Positions 15,835 through 23,356 of a stretch of DNA of 64,000 nucleotides are shown here, one piece after another; positions within the stretch are counted from its first letter, which is position 1, and each line of letters begins with the position of its first letter. The notes under the pieces were generated by a model, which was given only the letters and a program-made list of their open reading frames with translations, did not search any database and had not been told where the DNA came from. The stretch is from the NCBI GenBank assembly GCA_030041475.1, contig JASHNU010000031.1, positions 1 through 64,000 on the forward strand, given 5' to 3'. The translations under genes were made by a program, and so were the position numbers. This DNA comes from Candidatus Sulfotelmatobacter sp. (GTDB lineage Bacteria; Acidobacteriota; Terriglobia; Terriglobales; Acidobacteriaceae).

Positions 15835-18800
15835 TCAGAACGTAAGCCGAGCCGCGATCTGTCCGATGCGGGGCGCCGGTCCGCGAAAACTCCCGGTGGT
15901 CGTGATCTGCCCAAACGTTGGCCCCAGGATGTTGGTCGCACCATCTGCCACCGTCGGCTGCGCGAACTCCGGATGATTCAGTGCGTTGAAGTACTCCACC
16001 CGCAATTCCAGCTTTACACGCTCCGTAATGGAGGTCGTCTTGGCTACAGCCAGGTCGAGATTCGTCAAGGTCGGACCCCGCAGAATGTTCCGAGCCAGCC
16101 CGTAGGTTCGATCTGAGGGATTCTCGACCGGGTCGAGTCGCGGGAAGCAGGGGTTCGGCAGCGCGCCATCTTCATAGTACGGGCTGTTGTACCAGGGCAC
16201 GTCGGAGAAGGCGTTGGGGTCGAACATGAAGTTGCCGGTTATGGGCGGTCCGTAAGTTACGACGCACTTGAAGCCGGTAAAGTCGGTTCCGTAAACAATC
16301 GGATAAATCGTCGTTTTCTTGCGCGGATTGAACGTCCGGATCGGCCCAACCACTGCGGCGTGAGAAAGAAAAACGTCCCCCGCGCCGGACGTTCCGGGGT
16401 TGAGTGGGTCGTTTGCATCGGGCAATTGCGCGGGAATATCGAAAGGAAATCCCGTGCGCCACGTGAAGATCGGATAGAGACTCCAACCCTGCGTGAGGTG
16501 CTTGGGGCCCGTGGCCCACACGCGGTCGAAGGGCAAGTCCCACCCCCCGCTGAAACTGATGCGCTGGCGCACGTCGGCATCTGACGAAGCGTAGAAAAGA
16601 TCCGGATTGTAATACGGCACGGTCGAGTTCCGCTGCGCAAAGCCGGACGCGTTATCCAGACTGTGGCCGTAGGTGTATGCGAAGGTGAAGTATGCCGTGC
16701 CGATTTTGGAATTCTTGGGCTGGCGCGTCAGACTGGCCTCGAGCGCGTTGTAGTTGGCGTTGGAGACGTTCTGAAATTCTGGAAGGTCGGAATAACAGAT
16801 CGGGAAATTCACGTTCGACGCGCCGCAAGTAGCATTCCCCGGCACCAGATTGAGCAGGCGGTTGGTCGTGCCCAGCACCATGGGGTTGATATCTTTCAGC
16901 GACGTCAGTCCGTGGCCGGAGCTGCCGACGTAGTTGGTCTCAACGACAATGTCGGCGAAAAGCTCGTGCTGCAGGCTCAAGTTGTACTGGTAAACGTACG
17001 GCGTGCGCAGGTGGGGGGCATCGAGAAAGATGAAACCGGTGCTGTTGATCGGCAGATCGGCCGCGAAAGACACGTTCGGTGCCGGGGGATGGGAGGGGAA
17101 GGTATTCGGTACGCCCGCGGCAACGAAAGGTTGAGACATGTAGTTCAATGCGCCGACCTGTCCCGGGCCAACGGGATTGAAGTAGAACCCAGCGTTGCTG
17201 ACAAATGGTGGCTGGCCGTTGTACTGCAGATTGTCTTCGCCCTTGAGAATGTCGTAGAAGACGCCCACGCCGCCGCGGACGCTGGTCTTCCCGCTGCCGG
17301 TCGGGTCGAGAGCAAATCCAAATCGCGGCGCCAAGTTTTTCTTGTCTGGAAAATTAACTCCCGTGGGAGCGCCCGGGTCTCCGGGGAACACCATATCGGG
17401 CGGCGCGTTCACGAATCGCTGCGATTGCAATCCCGGAATCACCGAAAACGTGCGGCCTTCGGTGTCCGTTTTCGGCGTATTGTACTCGTAGCGCAGGCCC
17501 AGCGTCAGAACCAGGTTCTTGTTGGCGTGCCATTCATCCTGCCCGAACACATACGTGCTCTTACAGCGGATGTTGGAAGGCGCCAATGCGCCCTGGAAGT
17601 AGGCGTCGGGAATGCCCAGCAGGAAATCCGCGTAATCATTGCCGGTTCCGGTGCTCGTGCCCGTGTAGTAATCGAATTCGCCGTTGGTGTAGTAATCGTA
17701 GACCATGTTTTCCTGATACGGGGAGAATCCCGCTCCAAACTTCCAGTTGTGCCGGCCGCGAGTCCAGGTAACGGCGTCGGTCCACGAAAAAGTGTTTTCC
17801 ACAAAGCGGGTCGGGCCGTTCTCGCTGAGGCCCAAAAAGAGTCCTGTGTCGAAGAACAGATTCGTCGGACCAGTCGCCAGATCGGGTGTGATTTGAACCC
17901 CGAGTGCCGGGCCCGTCGGTAACTGAACCGCCGGTTCATCGCCCAGGTAGTTGCTGCGGTGATAGACCGAGTGAAATTCGTTCAACAGCTGGGGCGAGAA
18001 CACGCGCGTGTAGGCGAAATTCGTGAAGTAATAGTTTGCTTCGGTGCGGCTGGGAAATCCTGGTACGGAAGCATACGGCAGCGGATTGTAGTTGCCGGTA
18101 TAAATATTTCCCGATCGGTTCAGGCCGATCGTGACAGAGATCTTATCCTTTGAGCTCAGGTTGAAATCGAATTTGGTGGTCAGTTCGTCGCGATCGTCGT
18201 CGGTGTCCACCGAAGTGGAAAGCAAACCCGTGGTATTGGATGGAATCAGGCCGGCATTGATGTATGCCTTTGCGATCGGATCGAAATTTGTGGCATCGAT
18301 CTGCGCATTCGCGGCGCCTCCGTTGGTAGACGCCGCAAAGTACGGATTCGCAGTCAGGAAGGCCACCACTCCGGGATCAGGCGTTCCGCCCGCGACCGTG
18401 GAATTGGAAAAATCGCCCTGCAAATTCGCCGTCGTAAAAACCGGGGTATCGATAATTGGCTCGGCCTTGACCTGGCGTTGTCCCTGATACGCCAGAAAGA
18501 AAAAAATCTTGTCGCGCACGATGGGACCGCCAAATGTGGCTCCATACTGATTGCGCTTGAGGTCGAGCCGCGGCAGGCCTTGCTCGACGTTGAAGTAGTC
18601 GTTGGCGTCGAAGGCGCGGTTGCGAATGAATTCGAAGAGGCTGCCGTGCCACTGATTGGTCCCTGACTTGGTGACGATGCTGATGATGCCGCCACCGTTG
18701 CGTCCGTACTCGGCCGTGTAGTCGCTGGTCAGCAGGCGGAACTCGGCAATCGCATCGGGATTGGGATCGAGAAAATTGCTGTTATCGAGCAGGTCGTTGT

Positions 18801-19401
18801 TGAGTCCGCCATCGAGCAGGAACGTGACCGAGTCCGTCCGTCCGCCCGCGATACTGTAATTTCCGGCGCCCCCATTGTCGTCGTTGCTCTCCGTCACGCC
18901 CGGTTGCAACAGCGCGAGATCGAGCATATCGCGTCCGTTCAGCGGCATGTTCGTGAGCACTCGTCCGGTAACCGACTGGCCCAACGTCGAGTTGACGGTC
19001 TCCACCGCCGCCGCTTCCGCTCCAACCTCCACCGTCTGGGTGGCTGCTCCAACCTCCATCTTGAAGTCGATACGCAGTGCCTGGTTGATCAACAGTTTCT
19101 GTTCTGCGCTGATGACGCTGCGAAAACCATCGCGCTCGGCTCTTACCGTGTAATTTCCGATCGGCAACTCCAGCACCTGGAAAGCGCCCTGGTGATCTGT
19201 CGTCGCGTCACGCTCCACCTGCGTGGCCGTATTCGTGACCGTGATTTTGACGCCGGGGATCACCGCACCTTGCGGGTCGTAGACCGTGCCGAAAATTCTG
19301 CCGGAAGCTTCCTGGGCCGATGAAGTCACCGGCATTGCCAGTGCGAACAGCAGGAAGAAGAAGATTGGCAAGGCTGAAACCTTCGAAGTCTTAACCTTCA
19401 T
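15835..19401 (-). CDS. TonB-dependent receptor with carboxypeptidase-regulatory domain (Oar-like)
   Basis: A 1188-aa outer-membrane protein. After the signal peptide (cleavage near TSSAQ) comes a carboxypeptidase-regulatory-like domain (GRIFGTVYDPQGAVIPGVKITVTN...), then a plug domain (MPLNGRDMLDLALLQPGV, ...RTDSVTFLLDGGLNNDLLD) and a long beta-barrel ending in RIGQIAARLTF with a terminal Phe. I use ATG 19401, which follows GGAG at suitable spacing; 19437 lacks this. Such large TonB-type proteins are greatly expanded in Acidobacteriota and are thought to import glycans or other large nutrients; the ligand is unknown. Confidence 0.9.
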   Translation of the reverse strand: MKVKTSKVSALPIFFFLLFALAMPVTSSAQEASGRIFGTVYDPQGAVIPGVKITVTNTATQVERDATTDHQGAFQVLELPIGNYTVRAERDGFRSVISAEQKLLINQALRIDFKMEVGAATQTVEVGAEAAAVETVNSTLGQSVTGRVLTNMPLNGRDMLDLALLQPGVTESNDDNGGAGNYSIAGGRTDSVTFLLDGGLNNDLLDNSNFLDPNPDAIAEFRLLTSDYTAEYGRNGGGIISIVTKSGTNQWHGSLFEFIRNRAFDANDYFNVEQGLPRLDLKRNQYGATFGGPIVRDKIFFFLAYQGQRQVKAEPIIDTPVFTTANLQGDFSNSTVAGGTPDPGVVAFLTANPYFAASTNGGAANAQIDATNFDPIAKAYINAGLIPSNTTGLLSTSVDTDDDRDELTTKFDFNLSSKDKISVTIGLNRSGNIYTGNYNPLPYASVPGFPSRTEANYYFTNFAYTRVFSPQLLNEFHSVYHRSNYLGDEPAVQLPTGPALGVQITPDLATGPTNLFFDTGLFLGLSENGPTRFVENTFSWTDAVTWTRGRHNWKFGAGFSPYQENMVYDYYTNGEFDYYTGTSTGTGNDYADFLLGIPDAYFQGALAPSNIRCKSTYVFGQDEWHANKNLVLTLGLRYEYNTPKTDTEGRTFSVIPGLQSQRFVNAPPDMVFPGDPGAPTGVNFPDKKNLAPRFGFALDPTGSGKTSVRGGVGVFYDILKGEDNLQYNGQPPFVSNAGFYFNPVGPGQVGALNYMSQPFVAAGVPNTFPSHPPAPNVSFAADLPINSTGFIFLDAPHLRTPYVYQYNLSLQHELFADIVVETNYVGSSGHGLTSLKDINPMVLGTTNRLLNLVPGNATCGASNVNFPICYSDLPEFQNVSNANYNALEASLTRQPKNSKIGTAYFTFAYTYGHSLDNASGFAQRNSTVPYYNPDLFYASSDADVRQRISFSGGWDLPFDRVWATGPKHLTQGWSLYPIFTWRTGFPFDIPAQLPDANDPLNPGTSGAGDVFLSHAAVVGPIRTFNPRKKTTIYPIVYGTDFTGFKCVVTYGPPITGNFMFDPNAFSDVPWYNSPYYEDGALPNPCFPRLDPVENPSDRTYGLARNILRGPTLTNLDLAVAKTTSITERVKLELRVEYFNALNHPEFAQPTVADGATNILGPTFGQITTTGSFRGPAPRIGQIAARLTF

Positions 19402-19711
19402 GGAAATCTCCGCAGTTTTCCCGAATGAAAGCAGCACGCGTGCGAGGGAGGACCAGTCTAGAGGCCTGCTTCGAGTTTTCCCGCATCGACGAGAAAGATC
19501 GTATTCTCGAAATCATGCACGGCACGGCGGCAAAGGCAGGGCGTGTGCATTTGAGACCCCATTATTTGCGGGAAGTTTGGCAGAGAACAGACAGGGAAGT
19601 CAACCAGAGCAGTTGCGTGGGAAACAAGGAAGCAAAGGGGCCGATCTTCGGTCTCAGACACAAACGCCGCCGATTTCCTCGGCGGCGCGTCGCACAACGA
19701 AACTCTATTTC
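19402..19711. other. 310-bp intergenic region, receptor leader and dksA 3' end
   Basis: Holds the dksA terminator (19655-19687) and the promoter/leader of the TonB receptor. I could not identify a convincing -35/-10 pair for the receptor; TAGACT on the minus strand near 19454-19459 is a weak -10 candidate. No ORF looks real here. Confidence 0.5.
19655..19687 (-). terminator. Intrinsic terminator of the DksA-like gene
   Basis: CGCCGCCGA (19679-19687 read on the minus strand) pairs perfectly with TCGGCGGCG (19665-19673), with a 5-nt loop and then TTTGTGT. It lies 25 bp after the stop codon. Confidence 0.75.
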
Positions 19712-20083
19712 CTACCGCGGAGCCTCTTCCAATAAACCCTGCTCCAGCTTTTCCTGGCACTCGATGCAATGACGCGTCCAGGGCACAGCTTCCAGTCGCT
19801 TGGCGTTGATCTCGTTGCCGCAGTGCACGCATTCGCCAAAGCTGCCTTCGCGGATGCGGGTCAGCGCATTCTCCACCATCTGCAGAAGTTGCCGCTCGTT
19901 GTTGCTCTGGCTGAACAGGAATTCCTTGTTGTACGAGCTGGCGGCGCGGTCGGCAATATCTGCCGCGGCAGTATCCTCGTCGGCAATGCGGCCATCCGCC
20001 TGTGTACGGTTCACGGTGCGGCGCAACTCCTGCTGCCGCGTTTCCAAACGTTTCTTGAATGCTTCCAGCTTCTTTTTATCCAT
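19712..20083 (-). CDS. dksA: DksA/TraR-type zinc-finger transcription factor
   Basis: A 123-aa protein with an N-terminal coiled coil (about residues 1-75) and a C-terminal C4 zinc finger (CVHCGNEI...RHCIECQEKLE). Members insert the coiled coil in the RNA polymerase secondary channel and, with ppGpp, adjust transcription of rRNA and biosynthetic genes. The coiled-coil tip reads AAADIADRAAS, consistent with the DxxDxA-type tip. I use ATG 20083 rather than the GTG two codons earlier. It has its own promoter, a leader hairpin and a terminator, so it is monocistronic. Confidence 0.88.
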   Translation of the reverse strand: MDKKKLEAFKKRLETRQQELRRTVNRTQADGRIADEDTAAADIADRAASSYNKEFLFSQSNNERQLLQMVENALTRIREGSFGECVHCGNEINAKRLEAVPWTRHCIECQEKLEQGLLEEAPR

Positions 20084-20130
20084 AGTCACTTCAAACCCGG
20101 TCTTTCTGAAACCGACTTGCCAAAACTCTT

Positions 20131-20156
20131 AGGACGCCTCGTCCCGGAGGCGTCCT
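20131..20156 (-). promoter_or_regulatory. Perfect 10-bp hairpin in the dksA leader
   Basis: AGGACGCCTC (20131-20140) and GAGGCGTCCT (20147-20156) are exactly complementary around a 6-nt loop. It falls in the predicted dksA leader, about 47 nt before the start codon. A TTTT run follows about 9 nt later on the minus strand, so it might act as an attenuator, or simply stabilise the mRNA. Confidence 0.55.
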
Positions 20157-20177
20157 TGGTCATTAGGCCAAACGAAA

Positions 20178-20207
20178 ATGATAAGCGCCAAAATTGAGAT
20201 GCGTCAA
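20178..20207 (-). promoter_or_regulatory. Promoter of the DksA-like gene
   Basis: On the minus strand TTGACG (20202-20207), an 18-bp spacer and TATCAT (20178-20183). The start would be near 20171, giving a leader of about 88 nt that contains the 20131-20156 hairpin. Confidence 0.7.
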
Positions 20208-20323
20208 CCGCTATGCGGGTTCCCGCTTGACTCTGAGGAAAAATCTGGCAGGCAACCGGACGAACCCGTCAACCGGCACAGTGCCTCCGGCCGCAAATTC
20301 TAGCTGCGATCAATGGCACGCGA

Positions 20324-20339
20324 TGTGATGCCAATCACA
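20324..20339. promoter_or_regulatory. Perfect CRP/FNR-family palindrome
   Basis: TGTGATGCCAATCACA matches the CRP consensus TGTGA-N6-TCACA exactly. It lies between the end of the M28 peptidase gene and the dksA promoter, centred about 160 bp upstream of the predicted dksA start. Whether a CRP-like protein uses it is inference. Confidence 0.5.
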
Positions 20340-20371
20340 GCCCCGAGGCCAGCGAGACTTCTTGATCCAGG

Positions 20372-21865
20372 TCAACGCGGTAGCGGCTCTTTCATGCTGG
20401 CCAGAGCATAAGCCATCACTGCCATCGCCGTCGCATTCTCGCGCAGTTCACTGGGCACGACCTTGTCCAGGGTGTCAGCCGCCGAGTGATGGTAATGAAA
20501 GTATGTACGGCCGTCCTGCAGGATCCCGATCGCTGGCACTCCCGCCTCTGACATGGCAGTGATGTCGGCGCCGGGCGGGTAGTTGGTCGGCATGAGAGCG
20601 TTGGCGCCGACGCTTTGCAGAAAATCGAGAGCCGGCTGCAGCAATTCGAGAGCCTTCTCGCTCATCCGTGCGTCAAATCCCAGAGGATGCGCCGCGCCGG
20701 CATCGCTCTCGATCGCAGCCACGTGGTTGGGGAAATCCTTGTGGTCGGCGGTGTACTGCTGGCTGCCCGAGCCGCCGCGCTCCTCATCCATCCACGCGAT
20801 CACGCGCAAGGTGCGCTTCGGCCGAAGATGCAGCATCCGCAAAACTTCGGCCGCCTCCATCGCCATGACCACCCCCGCTCCGTCGTCTATCGCGCCTGTG
20901 CCCAGGTCCCACGAATCCAGATGTCCAGACACGATGACCAATTGCTCGGGATGTTCGCTGCCCTTTAGATCGGCGATCACGTTGTAGCCGGTCGTATCGG
21001 GGAGCTTTTGCGGTGTAAGAGTAAGCCGCATGCGAACTTTTCCCTGCGCGGCCAGATCGGCGATCAACTGCGCATCCTCAGCGGCGACGGCGCCAGCGGG
21101 AATTCCGGCAGGTGTGCTCGCGCCCGTATGCGGCAAGCGAAAATCCGCGCTTCCCACCGAACGCACCAGTGCCGCGACCGCTCCCAGGTCCGCCGCAGCC
21201 TTCGGACCCGAACCACGATACGCCACGGCCTCCCCATACGACGCGAAAGCCATGCCGCCCTCAGCCTTGCGCTTGTCGAAAATCTCGTTGAAGAGGACGA
21301 TCTTGCCGGCGACCTGCTCCCGGCCGAGCGCCGTCAGTTCATCAAAACTGTTCACCACGACGACGTCAGCCGTGATGCCCTCAACCGGCGTCGCCGTGCT
21401 CGACCCGAGCGCCGTCAGCGCGATCCTCTGCGTGGTTCCGGGAACCTGACCCGCGTACTCGACCAGTTCCGCCGTTTCCGCGCCGCGCACCCAGTGCGGC
21501 ACTTTCACTTCCTCCAATTGGACATCGAGGCCAAGCTTGCGCAACTCGTCGCCGACATATTCGGCGGCAGCCTTGGCCTGCGCCGATCCCGCCGGCCGTG
21601 GGCCAATGTTCTCGGTCAGGTGCGCGAGCTGGCGGTAGGCATAGTCGTCCGACATCGCCGCGGTCCTGATCGCGGTCAGTTGCTCCAGTAATTCCGGCGG
21701 ATAGTTCTCCCGCTGCGCCGCCGACATCTGCGGTGCCGAATAGTGCGACGGCCGCGACGGAGCCTTTTGGGGCTGATTCTGGGTTGTCGAACTCTGGGCG
21801 TTAAGAAGGGTGGCAAGCAAACAAAACACGATGAGGGCGTTCAGTCCGGTATTTGGTTTGGTCAT
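20372..21865 (-). CDS. Secreted M28 family metallopeptidase
   Basis: A 497-aa dizinc aminopeptidase-like enzyme. A signal peptide (TGLNALIVFCLLATLLNAQSS) is followed by a protease-associated insert (about residues 130-260) and the M28 core. Zinc-site segments are visible: SGHLDSWD, GAIDDGAGVVMAME, MDEERGGSGS (general base Glu), ESDAGA and HYHHSAADTLDKV. It resembles carboxypeptidase Q/aminopeptidase-type proteins and would trim peptides outside the cytoplasm. An 8-bp inverted repeat and a structured RNA with terminator lie upstream. Confidence 0.92.
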   Translation of the reverse strand: MTKPNTGLNALIVFCLLATLLNAQSSTTQNQPQKAPSRPSHYSAPQMSAAQRENYPPELLEQLTAIRTAAMSDDYAYRQLAHLTENIGPRPAGSAQAKAAAEYVGDELRKLGLDVQLEEVKVPHWVRGAETAELVEYAGQVPGTTQRIALTALGSSTATPVEGITADVVVVNSFDELTALGREQVAGKIVLFNEIFDKRKAEGGMAFASYGEAVAYRGSGPKAAADLGAVAALVRSVGSADFRLPHTGASTPAGIPAGAVAAEDAQLIADLAAQGKVRMRLTLTPQKLPDTTGYNVIADLKGSEHPEQLVIVSGHLDSWDLGTGAIDDGAGVVMAMEAAEVLRMLHLRPKRTLRVIAWMDEERGGSGSQQYTADHKDFPNHVAAIESDAGAAHPLGFDARMSEKALELLQPALDFLQSVGANALMPTNYPPGADITAMSEAGVPAIGILQDGRTYFHYHHSAADTLDKVVPSELRENATAMAVMAYALASMKEPLPR

Positions 21866-21879
21866 TGTCGGCAGTCAGT

Positions 21880-21919
21880 GTATCCGAGGGGTGAAGCGAA
21901 CGCGAAAACTGTCGGATAC
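21880..21919 (-). promoter_or_regulatory. 8-bp inverted repeat upstream of the M28 gene
   Basis: GTATCCGA (21880-21887) and TCGGATAC (21912-21919) are perfect complements around a 24-nt spacer, starting 14 bp before the start codon. It could be an operator with two half-sites or a leader stem-loop. Confidence 0.4.
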
Positions 21920-21974
21920 TTCTTCCTAAGATGCAAGGCGGACACATACGACTCGCTGGCACGAGAACTGCGTC

Positions 21975-22001
21975 GAAAAAAATGGCCCCATCGCTGGGGC
22001 C
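21975..22001 (-). terminator. Strong intrinsic terminator, minus strand
   Basis: On the minus strand GGCCCCA (21995-22001) pairs with TGGGGCC (21984-21990) through a 4-nt loop and is followed by eight T residues. It lies 110 bp upstream of the M28 gene and 400 bp after the GvpL/F gene. It therefore ends either a separate small RNA or a prematurely stopped leader. Confidence 0.75.
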
Positions 22002-22140
22002 ACATTCAAGAGGCTACAGATGGTAGGTGATGTCAGGAAAGGCGATGCAAGACGCCGTCCCGCCAGCCGGGACAGCTTTTCGGGAAGTGACGCGGAGAAT
22101 CGTAGAGAGTGAAGGTCATTGTCGAGATTGCGGCCTCTTT
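22002..22140 (-). ncRNA. Candidate structured small RNA or leader element
   Basis: Just upstream of the U8 terminator, AAGAGGC (22133-22139 on the minus strand) pairs with GCCTCTT (22008-22014), closing a domain of about 130 nt. Inside are a 6-bp hairpin (22057-22062 with 22068-22073) and a 4-bp hairpin (22041-22044 with 22053-22056) next to each other. No credible ORF overlaps. I do not recognise the class; it could be a trans-acting RNA or an attenuator of the M28 peptidase gene. The rest of the gap, 22141-22397, shows no gene. Confidence 0.35.
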
Positions 22141-22397
22141 GTTACGTCTGATTCAAGCACTTCCCGCGCCAAAACCCACATCCCGCGCGGCCTGAGCTTA
22201 ACCGCACAATAACCCAAAGCCGCACAATTACTTAGCATACTCCGGAAAATCGAGTTGCTTGGCCGAAAGGGAAGTAAACGGAAAATCGGAAGTGCAGAAC
22301 AATGCATAATCAATGCACTCGCCTGCCCGGTACGGGCAAACACCAAGCTCCGGGCGGGTCTCCCGCCAGAGCCGCATGCAAGAATCTGCGATTTCTG

Positions 22398-23144
22398 CTA
22401 GCTATTGCCGGCTACCGTGCGCAGCTTCCCGGGCAGGAAATGATACGGCGGCCACGGTCCGCTGATGGCCACTTCGCAGTTCTTCAGTTGCTTGGTGGCG
22501 GTCGAGTAGCGGTTCTGATACTTCTCCACGCTCTTGGAGTCGATCAGGTGGGCGATGTCAATCAGCATGCCCTCGGGAGCGACTTTCTTGCAGCTGACTT
22601 CTTCTTCGAGCGGGTTGAACAGCTTGTGCACCTGGACCGACAGCGCCCGTGCCTTGGTCTGGCGCTCGCGCTCGCGCGAGGCCTTGACCCGCAACTTCGA
22701 CAGGTAGTCGCCGCCGACGGTGTCGGGCAGTTCGACGTCCATCATCGCCTCGCGCAGCGATCCGTCGCGCACGACCAGCTTGATGTGCATTTCCGACTTA
22801 CCGCGCAGATGGGCCACGCTCATGCCAAACGTCCGCCGGTTCACCCGGACGGCTTGGCGCAGAGCATCATCGCTGTCGAAGATGGTGCCGAACTTGAAGG
22901 GCAATACGGTCGAGCTGCGAAAACACATACTGACCACGCGGGCATGTTCGATGGCGGCCTTCTGATCCAGTTCGCCTGCCGCCGGATCGTATTCACTGAC
23001 GATTACGGCAAATTCGCCGCTGGGATAGCTCAGAACCGCTGCGCCGTTAACGCCTTGAGCACCTTCAAGGAGGAAAGGACGGCGAGTGCGGGTTCCATTA
23101 GGGAGGGTTTGATGCTCAGTCAGACAGTACGCGTACCACGCCAT
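22398..23144 (-). CDS. GvpL/GvpF family protein, orphan
   Basis: A 248-aa protein of the gas-vesicle GvpL/GvpF family. Hallmarks are the two-part alpha/beta fold and the segments VSMCFRSSTVLPFKFGTIFDSDDALR and EMHIKLVVRDG. In gas-vesicle clusters this protein contacts the shell subunit GvpA during assembly, but no gvpA, gvpN or gvpK gene is present here. A GGAG sequence 8 nt before the ATG supports the start. Its function without gas vesicles is unknown. Confidence 0.82.
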   Translation of the reverse strand: MAWYAYCLTEHQTLPNGTRTRRPFLLEGAQGVNGAAVLSYPSGEFAVIVSEYDPAAGELDQKAAIEHARVVSMCFRSSTVLPFKFGTIFDSDDALRQAVRVNRRTFGMSVAHLRGKSEMHIKLVVRDGSLREAMMDVELPDTVGGDYLSKLRVKASRERERQTKARALSVQVHKLFNPLEEEVSCKKVAPEGMLIDIAHLIDSKSVEKYQNRYSTATKQLKNCEVAISGPWPPYHFLPGKLRTVAGNS

Positions 23145-23356
23145 GTTGAACTCTCCGAACCGGGATGGAGGCGCTACGAAACGCCCCTCACGTCGAGTTT
23201 TTCGCCAAAGCTTGTACAGCGATTGTGGAAGTTGGAAACCGGGCGGTACAGGGTCAAACGCACTTGGGAACGCTTACAGTCGCAGTCCCTGATTGCATAT
23301 TACTTTGGGCACTCGGAAAAAAGCAACTTTTTCTTTACGAAAGGCATCGGAACGCT

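Noticed and set aside
20362-20375. FNR-like half palindrome TTGATCCAGGTCAA
   Set aside because: One mismatch to consensus, and it overlaps the M28 stop codon; too weak beside the perfect site at 20324.
22116-22346. 76-codon minus-strand frame
   Set aside because: No ribosome site, no domain, and it overlaps the candidate RNA region only in part; composition looks random.
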